DNA of 64,000 nucleotides from Celeribacter indicus. Lineage in GTDB: Bacteria; Pseudomonadota; Alphaproteobacteria; Rhodobacterales; Rhodobacteraceae. Position 1 is the first letter of the stretch, and each line of letters starts with the position of its first letter. Shown here piece by piece: positions 8,058 through 16,396 of this stretch. The DNA lies in the NCBI RefSeq assembly GCF_000819565.1, contig NZ_CP004393.1:2108001-2172000 (forward strand). Direction: 5' to 3'. The notes beneath the pieces are model-generated. The model was not told where the DNA came from. It made no database searches and saw only the letters and a list, made by a program, of their open reading frames with translations. The translations under genes and the position numbers were made by a program.

Positions 8058-9313
8058 TCGCCGCCGTCGCCTTCGTCGCGCTGATCGCGCTCGGCGTGCC
8101 GATCGCCTGGGTGCTGGTGCTGACCTCGCTGGCGCTGATCGCGCAGGGCGGCGACTGGATCCTGCTCGAAAGCCTGCCGCAACAGCTCTTCGGCGGGATC
8201 GAGACCTATGCGCTGCTCGCGCTGCCGCTCTTCACCCTGCTGGGCGAGCTGATGGGGGCGGGCGGGATCGGGCGGCGGCTCCTCGCGCTCGCGGGCGCGC
8301 TGCTGCCGCCGCTCAAGGGCGGGCTCGCCTATGTCAACCTGCTGGCCAATGTGCTGATGGCGTCCGTGCTCGGCTCCACCACCGCTCAGATCACGGTGAT
8401 GTCGCGGCTCGCCGTGCCGGAGATGGAGCGCGCCGGGCATCCGCGCGAGCTGTCCGCGACGATCACCGCGGCGGGCGGGCTGCTCGCGCCGATCCTGCCG
8501 CCCTCGATGAACCTCATCGTCTTCGCCGCCATCGCGCAGCTTCCGGTCGCGGAGCTCTTCGTCGCGGGCGTCGTGCCGGGGCTCGTGATGGCGGGGCTCT
8601 TCGTCGTGGTGATCGCACGGCTCGCGCGCCGCCACGACCTGCCGCCCGTCGCGCCCGCGCCGATGGCCGAACGCGGCCGCGTGATCATTGCGGCCCTGCC
8701 GGCGCTCTGCGTGCCGCTGATCGCCGTCGGCTCCATCCTCACGGGCCTCGCGACCCCGACCGAGGCCGCCGCGGTCTCCGCCTGCGCCGCGGTGCTGGTC
8801 GGCATGGGCGTCTATCGCGAACTGCGCCTGCGCGACATTCCCGGCGCGCTCCTGCGAGCGGCGAAGGGGGCGGGGCAGGTGCTCTTCCTCGTGGCCTGCG
8901 CCCAGCTCCTCGGCTGGGTGCTGACCTATTCCAACCTCCCCGCGATGACGGCGCGGCTGCTCCAGGACCTCACGCAGTCGCCGCTCGTCTTCCTGCTGCT
9001 CCTGAACCTGATGCTGCTTGCGCTCGGCATGATCATGGAGCCGATCCCGGCCATCATCCTGACCGCGCCGGTGCTGCTGCCGGTGGCGACGGATGTCTAC
9101 GGCATCGACCCGGTGGCCTTCGGCATCGTCACCTGCGTCAACCTCACGCTCGGCCTGCTCACGCCGCCGGTGGGCGCGGGGCTCTATACCGCCGCGCTGC
9201 TGACCGGCACCCGGCCGCTCGGGCTCGCGCGGCGGCTGATCCCGTTCTTTCTCGCGGTGCTCGTCACGCTTCTGGGCCTGACGGTCGCCGCCGCCAACCC
9301 CTTTGCATCCTGA
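8054..9313 (+). CDS. TRAP transporter large permease (DctM family)
   Basis: A 419-residue, strongly hydrophobic protein with about 12 membrane segments, the normal size for DctM. Recognisable family blocks are PLFTLLGELMGAGGIG, a small-residue helix with MASVLGSTTAQITVMSRL, the segment LLAPILPPSMNLIVFA, and the C-terminal NLTLGLLTPPVGAGLYTA. It forms the ion-coupled translocation path. It overlaps dctQ by 4 nt (ATGA) and is followed after 9 nt by dctP, so the order is Q-M-P, with the binding protein last. Many TRAP operons place dctP first. The substrate, probably an organic acid, cannot be read from the sequence. Confidence 0.88.
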   Translation: MIAAVAFVALIALGVPIAWVLVLTSLALIAQGGDWILLESLPQQLFGGIETYALLALPLFTLLGELMGAGGIGRRLLALAGALLPPLKGGLAYVNLLANVLMASVLGSTTAQITVMSRLAVPEMERAGHPRELSATITAAGGLLAPILPPSMNLIVFAAIAQLPVAELFVAGVVPGLVMAGLFVVVIARLARRHDLPPVAPAPMAERGRVIIAALPALCVPLIAVGSILTGLATPTEAAAVSACAAVLVGMGVYRELRLRDIPGALLRAAKGAGQVLFLVACAQLLGWVLTYSNLPAMTARLLQDLTQSPLVFLLLLNLMLLALGMIMEPIPAIILTAPVLLPVATDVYGIDPVAFGIVTCVNLTLGLLTPPVGAGLYTAALLTGTRPLGLARRLIPFFLAVLVTLLGLTVAAANPFAS

Positions 9314-9322
9314 GGAGATACC

Positions 9323-10294
9323 ATGAGACTTTCCACGTTCCTCGCGCCGCTCGCGCTCGCTCTGGCGATCGCGGGCGGGGCCTCCGCCGAGACGCTCAAG
9401 ATGGGGCTGATCACGCCGCCGTCGCATCAATGGACGAAATCCGCGGCCACGCTGGCCGATGCCCTGTCCGGGGAGACCGGCGGGCGGCTGACGCTCGAGG
9501 TCTTTCCCGCCGGCCAGCTCGGCAACGAGGCGCAGATGCTCCAGCAGCTCCAGAGCGGGGCGCTCGACCTCGCCTTTCTCACCGTGGGCGAACTGACCAA
9601 CCGCGACCCGGAATTCGGCGTGCTCACCGCGCCCTATCTCGTCGAAACCGGGGAAGAGGCCGCACGGCTGCTCGAGGGCGAGGTGGCCGCGGGCCTGCTC
9701 GACCGGCTCACGCCGCTCGGGCTGCACGGCCTCGGCTACGGGCAGGCGGGGATGCGCATCGTGCTCCTGTCGAAATCCGGGCCTCTCGAGGAGGGCGGCA
9801 CCGTCGCCGGGCGCAAGATCCGCACCGTCCCGCTCGCCCAGGAGCTCGATTTCTGGCGCCTCGCCGGCACCACGCCGACGCCGCTGCCGCTCACCGAGCT
9901 CTACGACGCCTATGCCAACGGCCAGATCGACGGGATGCAGATCGACTATGAAGGCGCCGTCAACATGGGCTTTGCCGATCTCTCCTCCGCCGTGCTGGCG
10001 ACCGAGCACATGATCTTCCCGATGGTGGCCGTCGCCTCCGCGCGCAAGTGGCAGGGCTTTTCCGAGGAGGACCGCGCCCTCATCGAACGCCTCGTGGGCG
10101 AGGAAGCGGCGCGGATCCGGGCGCTCTATCCCGAAATCGACGCCGGCTATCGCGCGCAGCTCGAGGCGGCGGGCGTGCCGGTCCTCACACCGGGGCCGGA
10201 GGTCTTCGGCCCCGCGGTCGAAGAGTGGAACGCGCTCTGGGGGCAGAAAACGCCGGTGCTCGAACAGCTCCGCGCGGAAGCGGACGCGCTCTGA
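9323..10294 (+). CDS. TRAP transporter solute-binding protein (DctP family)
   Basis: A 323-residue periplasmic protein with a typical signal peptide (about 1-22, ending at GGASA). DctP-family features are the strand TLKMGLITPPSHQWTKSA, the block LTLEVFPAGQLGNEAQMLQQLQSG, and the central VAGRKIRTVPLAQELDFWRLAGTTPTPLPLTELYDAY. The usual carboxylate-binding Arg should lie in the KIRTVP stretch. GAGGAGATACC places a strong ribosome binding site before the ATG. It is the last gene of the Q-M-P operon and is followed by a hairpin shared with the convergent cytochrome gene. The substrate class is not known; TRAP binding proteins usually bind organic acids. Confidence 0.88.
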   Translation: MRLSTFLAPLALALAIAGGASAETLKMGLITPPSHQWTKSAATLADALSGETGGRLTLEVFPAGQLGNEAQMLQQLQSGALDLAFLTVGELTNRDPEFGVLTAPYLVETGEEAARLLEGEVAAGLLDRLTPLGLHGLGYGQAGMRIVLLSKSGPLEEGGTVAGRKIRTVPLAQELDFWRLAGTTPTPLPLTELYDAYANGQIDGMQIDYEGAVNMGFADLSSAVLATEHMIFPMVAVASARKWQGFSEEDRALIERLVGEEAARIRALYPEIDAGYRAQLEAAGVPVLTPGPEVFGPAVEEWNALWGQKTPVLEQLRAEADAL

Positions 10295-10304
10295 CCGGCG
10301 GCGC

Positions 10305-10326
10305 GGGGGCGGGCGACCGCCCCCTT
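10305..10326. terminator. Bidirectional hairpin between dctP and cytochrome b561
   Basis: A perfect 8-bp stem, GGGGGCGG/CCGCCCCC, with the 4-nt loop GCGA. It sits in the 37-bp gap between two convergent genes and is followed by TTG on the + strand. It fits a terminator for the TRAP operon and perhaps for the opposite gene, although the T run is very short. Confidence 0.6.
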
Positions 10327-10331
10327 GTCGC

Positions 10332-10886
10332 TCACCCGCGGCCGGCCATCCGGCGCAGCGTGCCGTCGCGCCACAGCGCCTCGTGCAGCGCGACCATCGC
10401 GACATGGCCGCCGATCAGCACGGCGAGGATCCATCCCATCTCGCCGTGCAAACTCTCCCCGACCTGCGCCGTCCAGCCGAGTTCGGTCTCGCGCGGCGGG
10501 AAGATCGTGACGCCGAAGGGCGCGAAGCCGCGGGTTGATCCCGCCGCCCGGATCAGCGCGCTGAGCGGCACCAGCAGCATGACGACGTAGAGCAGGGCGT
10601 GGCCCGCCTTTGCCGCAGCCCCCAGAAGCCCGTCGGCATGGGTCGGCCGGCGCCGGCGCATCGCGAACATCCACAGGATGCGCAGCACGACGAGCAGGAA
10701 GATCACCGTGCCGATCTGCTGATGCAGGCCGACGAAGAAGGCGACAAGGGGCTGGCGCCCGAGAGCGAGTTTCAGCGCCATGCCGGTGAGCTGCCACAGC
10801 AGGAGCGCGGCGAGCGCCCAGTGCAATATGCGGCTGACGAGACCATAGGCGGCCGGGGTGTCGAGAAGTACGTCGTTGATCTTCAT
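10332..10886 (-). CDS. Cytochrome b561 (CybB-like)
   Basis: A 184-residue four-helix membrane cytochrome of the bacterial b561 family. Histidines in the expected membrane positions are H22 (SRILHWA), H55 (GLHQQIG), H96 (KAGHALLY) and H161 (GGHVAMVALHEALW), with H147 and H168 nearby; four of these should ligate two b hemes. In E. coli, CybB moves electrons from superoxide or quinol to quinone. It stands alone, convergent with the TRAP operon and divergent from the TonB receptor. No specific functional partner is adjacent. Confidence 0.88.
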   Translation of the reverse strand: MKINDVLLDTPAAYGLVSRILHWALAALLLWQLTGMALKLALGRQPLVAFFVGLHQQIGTVIFLLVVLRILWMFAMRRRRPTHADGLLGAAAKAGHALLYVVMLLVPLSALIRAAGSTRGFAPFGVTIFPPRETELGWTAQVGESLHGEMGWILAVLIGGHVAMVALHEALWRDGTLRRMAGRG

Positions 10887-11029
10887 CTGGTTCCGTAAGA
10901 TTTCTAAATGCGTTCCAAGGGACTCTGCGGCGCCGTGAGGGCAGGTGGGCCGTCCGTGGGAAAGTTTACCGTTTTCATCTGACTTTGTCTTCCCATCGTT
11001 GTCCCGTGATTTTCCGCCGTCTTCCTCTC

Positions 11030-11053
11030 CTGCGCCTGCGCCTGCGCCTGCGC
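11030..11053. repeat. Four tandem copies of CTGCGC
   Basis: The hexamer CTGCGC occurs four times in perfect tandem. It lies in non-coding DNA about 195 bp upstream of the TonB-receptor start. It may be a length-variable microsatellite, but no function can be shown. Confidence 0.85.
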
Positions 11054-11147
11054 CAGGGGCACGGCCCCGGATGATCGCGGGTGCCGCCGCGCCACCGGCC
11101 GAGTTAGGACCTGCCCGGAGCGGCCGCGGGTTTTTCGCCTCCGTTCC

Positions 11148-11169
11148 ATTTCATGCACTTGCATGAAAT
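11148..11169. promoter_or_regulatory. Perfect 9-bp palindrome upstream of the TonB receptor
   Basis: ATTTCATGC-ACTT-GCATGAAAT is a perfect 9-bp inverted repeat with a 4-bp centre, 79 bp before the receptor start and much more AT-rich than its surroundings. It is a good operator candidate. It overlaps a possible TTGCAT -35 element, which would suit a repressor site. It does not match the Fur, RirA or Irr consensus as I know them. The MarR-type gene at the other end of the receptor gene is one possible binder. Confidence 0.55.
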
Positions 11170-11248
11170 CGGATTCCCCTCTACTGAGGTGCCAAGCCAG
11201 GCCTCCCCCCAGCATCCGAATTGCGACATCAACGGATCGGGGGCACAT

Positions 11249-13186
11249 ATGATCAGGCGTCACTCAGGCCGGACGCGGCTTTATTCCACCACCATTCTGG
11301 CTGTTACCATGACCGGCGGCCTTCACGCGCAGGAGGCGGGGTTCTCGCTCGATCCCATCATCGTGGAGGCGCGTGACGAACTGTCCGACGCGGCCGACCG
11401 CGCGACCTCGATGTATGTCTCGGATGCGGAGCTCGAGCGGGCGCGGACCGGCGATCTGAGGGACGTCTTTTCCGGCATCGCTTCGGTCTCGGTCGGGGGC
11501 GGGATCCCGCTGACCCAGAAGATCTATGTGAACGGGGTCGACATGCTGAACCTCGGCGTGACGATCGACGGCGCGGCGCAGAACAACCGCGCCTTCCACC
11601 ATGTCTCCGCCAATGCGATAGATCCGGGGCTGCTCAGGCAGGTGCGCGCCGATGCGACGGTCTCGCCCGCCGATGCGGGGCCCTATGCGCTCGCGGGCTC
11701 GGTCGTCTTCGAGACCGTGGACGCCTCCGACATCCTTGCGCCGGGTGACCGCTTCGGCGGCGACCTGCGGCTGAGCTATGCCGACAATGGCGAGACCTTC
11801 CAGCGCGCCCTGACCCTCGCGGGGCAGGAGGGCGGCTTCGAATGGCTGGGCTATGTCAAGCGCGCCACCGGCGACGATTACGAGAGCGGCGCGGGCGACA
11901 CCATGACCGGCACCTCGGCCAATCTCGAAAGCTATCTCGGCAAGCTCGCCTACGAGAGCGCCGGGGGCCACCGGATCGAGCTTTCGGGCCAGAGCCTGAC
12001 GGATAACGAGATCCGGCAATACCGCCCGAACTTCGGGGACTCCCTTGCGGGCTTCAATCCCGGTCCGACGCTCTATGAAACCGAGCGCCAGAGCTATTCG
12101 CTGAGCTACGGGAACACGCTGGCCGAGGGGATGTGGGATCCGGAATTCACCCTTGGCTATTCGCGCAGCGACATCGACCGGCCGCTCATCGAGGCGAGCT
12201 ACGGCACGTCGGAGACATGGTCCGCGAGCCTGTCCAACACCTTCCACCTGAACGGCAGCGACACGGTCACGGCGGGGATCGACTGGCAGGAGCGGCGGGG
12301 CAATTACACCTCTCCGGCCAGCGGCGACGACGACACGGAGAAATCGCGGATCTTCGGCCTCTTCGCCCAGGCGCGGCTCGTGCCCGACGACCGCTGGACC
12401 CTGTCCTTCGGCGCGCGCTTCGACCGGCAGGAGTTCACCGGCGTCACCGGCACCACGATCGAGACCGAGGGCGCCTCGCTCAACGGGTCGGCAAGCTATG
12501 CGGTCACGGACGGTTTCGTGCTGCGCGGCGGTCTGTCCACGGTCTTCGGCGGGATCGACATCGAGGACAATTACACCTTCTTCCGCATGACGGATTACAG
12601 CGGGCTGGAGTCCTCGCGCGCCAACAATGCCACGCTCGGCTTCGACTGGGAGATCGGCGCGCTGACGCTGGGCGGCGAGCTCTTCGTGACGGAGATCGGG
12701 AATGCCCGCAGCTCGGCGGAGAATTTCGACTTCGAAAGCCGGGGGTTCAACCTCGGCGCGACCTACGGCTGGGCCACCGGCTTTGCCCGCGCGACCCTGT
12801 CGCACAGCGATGTCGAGGTGGACGGCGAAGCCGCCGCCGGCTATGAGGCGCTCGACTTCGGCGCGCCGCTCGGCACGGTGATCGCGCTCGAGGTGGAACA
12901 GCAGACCGGCATCGAGGGGCTGGAGATCGGCGGCGGGCTCGATATCGCCTTCGACTACGACATGCCCGACAGCGCCGACAGGGATCTCGAGGGCTACGAG
13001 GTGGTGAATGTCTTCGCCGAATACGTGCCGCCCCGCTTCGAGGCCGTGACGCTGCGGCTCGAGGTCGAGAACCTGTTCGATGCGAGCTATGCCGACCGTG
13101 CCACCTATGGCGGCGAATACGATACGGTCGTGACGATGAAGGAGCCGGGGCGCACCGTCTCGCTGACCGCCGTCACCCGGTTCTGA
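11249..13186 (+). CDS. TonB-dependent outer-membrane receptor
   Basis: A 645-residue outer-membrane receptor. A signal peptide (about 1-27) is followed by a TonB-box-like DPIIVEA at 35-41. The plug domain contains the segments IYVNGVDMLNLGVTIDG and DAGPYALAGSVVFETVDA. A long beta-barrel follows, with the C-terminal motif LRLEVENLFDASYADRATYG and a terminal Phe, as needed for barrel assembly. Such receptors take up ferric siderophores, heme or other scarce ligands with energy from TonB. Its closeness to the catecholate locus (4 kb) makes a siderophore ligand plausible, but a TRAP operon lies between them, so this is inference. It diverges from cytochrome b561 and converges with a MarR regulator. 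Confidence 0.88.
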   Translation: MIRRHSGRTRLYSTTILAVTMTGGLHAQEAGFSLDPIIVEARDELSDAADRATSMYVSDAELERARTGDLRDVFSGIASVSVGGGIPLTQKIYVNGVDMLNLGVTIDGAAQNNRAFHHVSANAIDPGLLRQVRADATVSPADAGPYALAGSVVFETVDASDILAPGDRFGGDLRLSYADNGETFQRALTLAGQEGGFEWLGYVKRATGDDYESGAGDTMTGTSANLESYLGKLAYESAGGHRIELSGQSLTDNEIRQYRPNFGDSLAGFNPGPTLYETERQSYSLSYGNTLAEGMWDPEFTLGYSRSDIDRPLIEASYGTSETWSASLSNTFHLNGSDTVTAGIDWQERRGNYTSPASGDDDTEKSRIFGLFAQARLVPDDRWTLSFGARFDRQEFTGVTGTTIETEGASLNGSASYAVTDGFVLRGGLSTVFGGIDIEDNYTFFRMTDYSGLESSRANNATLGFDWEIGALTLGGELFVTEIGNARSSAENFDFESRGFNLGATYGWATGFARATLSHSDVEVDGEAAAGYEALDFGAPLGTVIALEVEQQTGIEGLEIGGGLDIAFDYDMPDSADRDLEGYEVVNVFAEYVPPRFEAVTLRLEVENLFDASYADRATYGGEYDTVVTMKEPGRTVSLTAVTRF

Positions 13187-13200
13187 CACCGGTGCGGATC

Positions 13201-13234
13201 GCGCGGCGGCGGCGCTCCGGCCCCGCCGCCGCGC
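13201..13234. terminator. Strong GC hairpin between TonB receptor and marR
   Basis: A perfect 12-bp stem, GCGCGGCGGCGG/CCGCCGCCGCGC, with a 10-nt loop. It fills the gap between two convergent stop codons and abuts the marR stop codon. There is no T tract. It is a likely bidirectional terminator or mRNA 3'-end stabiliser. Confidence 0.6.
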
Positions 13235-13714
13235 TTACGGATAAAGCCGGATCAGCAGCCGCGCGAGGCCGTAGGCCTCCGCGGTCGACAGGCGCGGCAT
13301 CAGCTCCTCGTGGATCGCCGCCTGATAGAGCGGCCAGATCCGCTCATGTTTCCCCACCCCCTCCGGCGTCAGCGTCAGGATGCGGCTGCGGCCGCGTCCG
13401 GGCTTTGGCGTGCGGTGGATGAGTCCCGCCAGTTCCATGCGGCGCGTGTGCCGCGAGAGGGCGTATTGCGGGACGTAGAGGCGGCTTTCGAGCTCCGCCA
13501 TCCCCACACCCTCCGGTCCGGCCCGCTCGATCTCCAGAAGGATCTCGTACCAGATCGGATCCTCCACCCCGGCCTCGCGGAGAATGCGGGAAATCCGGGG
13601 GACGAGGGATCTCTGGACCCTCAGGAGGTTGAACCAGACACGGTTGTAGCCGATCAGCGGGTCTTCGTCGGCGGGAAACGGATTGTCCGATCGTCGCGTG
13701 TCTGCCTCTGTCAC
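13235..13714 (-). CDS. MarR-family transcriptional regulator
   Basis: A 159-residue winged-helix regulator. N-terminal helix FNLLRVQRSLVPRISRIL leads into the HTH region (PIWYEILLEIERAGPEGVGMAELESRLYVPQYALSRHTRRMELAGLI), and the wing is PGRGRSRILTLT. The start is a GTG at 13714, chosen because GGAG lies 7 nt upstream; an open frame continues upstream without a better start. MarR proteins are small-molecule- or redox-responsive dimeric repressors. It points away from the thioredoxin-like gene (379-bp gap) and toward the TonB receptor, so either could be its target. Confidence 0.85.
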   Translation of the reverse strand: MTEADTRRSDNPFPADEDPLIGYNRVWFNLLRVQRSLVPRISRILREAGVEDPIWYEILLEIERAGPEGVGMAELESRLYVPQYALSRHTRRMELAGLIHRTPKPGRGRSRILTLTPEGVGKHERIWPLYQAAIHEELMPRLSTAEAYGLARLLIRLYP

Positions 13715-14093
13715 GGTGGCGCTCCATCTGAGGGTCAGGATTGGACTGTGGAGATCTTTTCGGAACTTCCACGCCGATTTGCAACGGTCTTCGGCGCTCT
13801 CGGCCTGCGGGCGGAGCGAGACCCGCCGCCCGCGCGAAACACCGGCCACCGTCGCGCCTGAGCCGGCGCCGGGAGAGCGGGTCGGGAGAAGCGTGCTGTC
13901 GCGCGGAGGGAAGGGGGCGGGGCATCCGTTCTCCTTGCGGAGCGATATTCGAAATCTTCGTTCCCTTTACGCCGCGAGGTCTCAGGCTGTAATCTCGATC
14001 GTGTTGGACGTGATTCATAAGTCACTCTGACATAACGATTTTTATCGACGCGCGGCGCGTTTCCGCCGCCCTTTTCCTATGGGAGCAAAGAGG
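13715..14093. other. Intergenic region between marR and the peroxiredoxin-like gene
   Basis: 379 bp upstream of two divergent genes. Short open frames here show no recognisable protein. The part nearest the peroxiredoxin-like gene (about 13950-14060) is AT-richer and probably holds its promoter. GTGATT-CATA-AGTCAC at 14010-14025 is a near-perfect 16-bp palindrome (one mismatch per arm) and a candidate operator. Confidence 0.45.
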
Positions 14094-14681
14094 ATGCCGA
14101 AAACAGAATCGCGGCCGGTCGAGCTTGGAACAGTCGCGCCAGAGTTCCGCCTCCCGGACGCCAGCGGCCGGCTGCATGCCCTCTCGGACTACGCGCAGAG
14201 CCCGGCTCTTCTGGTGGCCTTCATCTCGAACAGATGCCCCTATGTCCTTGGAATCCGGGAGGCCTTTGCCGCTTTCGCGCGTGCGAACGCGCCCCGCGGG
14301 CTTCAGGTGATCGCGATCAATTCGAACGACCCCGAGCACTATCCGGAAGAAGCGCTCGACCGCCTCGGCCAGGAGGCGGAGGCCGTAGGCTACGGCTTCC
14401 CCTATCTCAAGGATTACGATCAGGAGGTCGCACGCGCCTATGACGCCGCCTGCACGCCGGATTTCTTCCTTTTCGATGCCGGCCGCCGGCTCGCCTACCA
14501 CGGGCAGTTCGACGGTTTCCGGCCCGGAAACGACGTTCCCGTGACCGGTTCGGACCTCCAGGCCGCCGTCGATGCCGTCCTGTCCGGGGCCGCGCCGACC
14601 GCGCGCCAGATCCCGTCCATCGGCTGCAACATCAAGTGGCGCGAGACGGCGCATCCCGCAACCGTCGCCGCGGCGGAGTGA
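14094..14681 (+). CDS. Thioredoxin-fold, peroxiredoxin-like protein (PRX_like1 type)
   Basis: A 195-residue cytoplasmic thioredoxin-fold protein. ISNRCPYV puts the reactive Cys at 48, in the position of the FICNHCPYV motif of the AhpC/TSA-related PRX_like1 group. Further conserved blocks are VIAINSNDPEHYPE, CTPDFFLFD (Cys119), FRPGNDVPVTG and the C-terminal SIGCNIKW (Cys177). The exact reaction of this group is not established; thiol-peroxidase or disulfide chemistry is likely. GGGAG lies 8 nt before the ATG; another in-frame ATG at 14079 lacks such a site. It precedes the flavoprotein operon by 62 bp, which contain a strong hairpin, so it may be co-transcribed or separately controlled. Confidence 0.82.
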   Translation: MPKTESRPVELGTVAPEFRLPDASGRLHALSDYAQSPALLVAFISNRCPYVLGIREAFAAFARANAPRGLQVIAINSNDPEHYPEEALDRLGQEAEAVGYGFPYLKDYDQEVARAYDAACTPDFFLFDAGRRLAYHGQFDGFRPGNDVPVTGSDLQAAVDAVLSGAAPTARQIPSIGCNIKWRETAHPATVAAAE

Positions 14682-14699
14682 TCGCCCGGCGATCCAGCC

Positions 14700-14720
14700 G
14701 GCGCGCCCCGAGGGCGCGCC
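14700..14720. terminator. Hairpin between the peroxiredoxin-like and flavoprotein genes
   Basis: A perfect 9-bp stem, GGCGCGCCC/GGGCGCGCC, with a 3-nt CGA loop. It sits in the 62-bp gap between two genes on the same strand and has no T run. It could be a terminator, a processing site or an attenuator that sets different expression levels of the two genes. Confidence 0.4.
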
Positions 14721-14743
14721 GCCAGAGCTGAACGGAAGATGCG

Positions 14744-16396
14744 ATGACAGATTTCGCGAAGGACAATGGACATCCGGCGCCTGACCGGCTCTTGCTCCAG
14801 GCCGATGTGCTGGTGCTCGGCGGCGGCCCTGCCGGAGCCTGGGCGGCCATTGCCGCGTCCGAAGCCGGCGCGCGGGTCGTGCTGGCCGACAAGGGGTATT
14901 TCGGCACGAGCGGCGCGACGGCCCCGTCCAATACCGGAACATGGTGCGTGCCGCCGTCCGAGGACCGCGCCGAAGCGGTGGAGCGGCGGATGCCCCGCAC
15001 CCTCGGGCTCGGGGACCGGCGCTGGATGCTGCGGACGGTCGACCAGTCCTATGCCGGGCTGACGCGGCTGGTCGAATGGGGTTACCCGTTTCCCTCCGAT
15101 GCCGAGGGCAATCTCTATATCGCCAACCTGCGCGGGCCGGATTACATGCGCTTCATGCGAGCCCGCGTGCGGGCGGCGGGCGTCAGGGTGCTCGACCACC
15201 ATCCGGCGCTGGAACTGCTCTCCGACGGGGAGGCGATCACCGGCTGCGCCGGGCTCGACCGCCGCACCGGCAGGGACTGGCAGGTGGACGCCGGCGCGGT
15301 GGTGCTGGCCACCGGCGGCTGCGCCTTCTTCGAACGCAACATGGGAGCGGCCGGCCTGACCGGCGACGGCCTGCTGATGGCGGCAGAGGCGGGCGCGCTC
15401 CTGTCGGGCATGGAGTTCACCGGCAAATACACGATGGCGCCCTATGGCAGCTCGCTCAACAAGGGCCTGCCCTTCCGCTGGGCGTCCTTCCATGCCGAGG
15501 ACGGCTCGCCGCTCAGGAATGCCAAGGGGGAGCCGCTCGTCAACGGCATCGGCGGCGCTTCCGAAAGGGACATCGTGGCGGCGATGATCGCCGGGCCGGT
15601 CCATGCCCGGCTGGATCTCGCGCAGGGGGCCCTGCGGGAGTGGCTGCGCCGGGGCCAGCCGAATGTGATGCAGCCCTACGACCGCAAGGGCATCGACCCG
15701 TTCACGGAGCTTTTCCGTGTCGAGCTCAAGCCCGAGGGCACCGTGCGCGGCACGGGCGGCATCCGGGTGGCCACGCATGACTGCGGCACGGGCATTCCGG
15801 GCCTCTATGTCGCCGGCGATGCCGCCAGCCGCGAGGATGTCGCGGGGGCGATGTCGGGCGGCGGCTCCACGAATGCCTCCTGGGCGATCGCCAGCGGCTG
15901 GTGGTCGGGGACGGGGGCGGCCGGCCATGCCGCGCGCCGGTCCGCGCCGCGGCGTTTCCGCAGGACCTCGGCGCCGCTGGGCACGGCGGGGCTGCGGCCG
16001 CGGCACCGGGCCGAGCCGCTCGACACCAAGATGCTCGCCGCCGCGATCCGAAGCGAAATGGCGCCGCTGTCGAAGAACTACACCCGCAGCGGCGACCGGC
16101 TTGCCGAAAGCCTCGGCACGCTCGACAGGCTGTGGACGGCGGTCGCCGATCATCTCGGCGGCGAGGGGAAAGGCCGGCTGCGCCACCGGGAGATCGCCGG
16201 GGCGATGGCCGCGGCGCGATGGACGCTGACGGCGGCCGCGGCGCGGCGGGAAAGCCGGGGCATCCACCGCAGGACGGATTTCCCCGACGCCGCGCCGGGA
16301 CCGGTGCGCCGCTACCTCCTGTCGGGCCTCGACCGCATCGAGGTGCAGGTCGAGGCGGAGGAGCCCGCCGCACGTGAAAGGGAGCAGGCGTCATGA
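14744..16396 (+). CDS. FAD-dependent oxidoreductase, fumarate reductase/AprA-like flavoprotein
   Basis: A 550-residue flavoprotein of the fumarate reductase/succinate dehydrogenase superfamily. The N-terminal FAD site is VLVLGGGPAGAWAA (23-36). DKGYFGTSGATAPSNTGTW follows, then AVVLATGGCAFF, the capping region with GLTGDGLLMAAEAGALLSGMEFTGKYT, and the C-terminal GLYVAGDAASREDVAGAMSGGGSTNASWA. It is coupled by a 4-nt overlap to a two-cluster ferredoxin. This pairing resembles APS reductase (AprA/AprB). An import operon of the sulfonate/nitrate type follows directly, so it probably reduces or oxidises the imported compound in the cytoplasm. The substrate is unknown, and I could not verify the APS-reductase active-site residues. 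Confidence 0.8.
   Translation: MTDFAKDNGHPAPDRLLLQADVLVLGGGPAGAWAAIAASEAGARVVLADKGYFGTSGATAPSNTGTWCVPPSEDRAEAVERRMPRTLGLGDRRWMLRTVDQSYAGLTRLVEWGYPFPSDAEGNLYIANLRGPDYMRFMRARVRAAGVRVLDHHPALELLSDGEAITGCAGLDRRTGRDWQVDAGAVVLATGGCAFFERNMGAAGLTGDGLLMAAEAGALLSGMEFTGKYTMAPYGSSLNKGLPFRWASFHAEDGSPLRNAKGEPLVNGIGGASERDIVAAMIAGPVHARLDLAQGALREWLRRGQPNVMQPYDRKGIDPFTELFRVELKPEGTVRGTGGIRVATHDCGTGIPGLYVAGDAASREDVAGAMSGGGSTNASWAIASGWWSGTGAAGHAARRSAPRRFRRTSAPLGTAGLRPRHRAEPLDTKMLAAAIRSEMAPLSKNYTRSGDRLAESLGTLDRLWTAVADHLGGEGKGRLRHREIAGAMAAARWTLTAAAARRESRGIHRRTDFPDAAPGPVRRYLLSGLDRIEVQVEAEEPAAREREQAS

Larger units (their letters stand above)
10887..11248. other. Intergenic region upstream of the TonB receptor
   Basis: 362 bp between the divergent cytochrome b561 and TonB-receptor genes. 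It contains no convincing gene. It holds a hexanucleotide tandem repeat (11030-11053) and a perfect palindrome (11148-11169), listed separately. A TTGCAT at 11159-11164, overlapping the palindrome, could be a -35 element with a weak TACTGA -10 after 17 bp, but this is tentative. Confidence 0.5.

Noticed and set aside
7916..10405. An 829-codon minus-strand frame across the TRAP genes
   Set aside because: Its sequence is His/Arg/Gln-rich with no domain, and the opposite strand encodes clear DctM and DctP proteins.
13310..13861. A 183-codon + strand frame opposite the MarR gene
   Set aside because: No protein features; the minus strand encodes a well-formed MarR winged helix with a good ribosome binding site.
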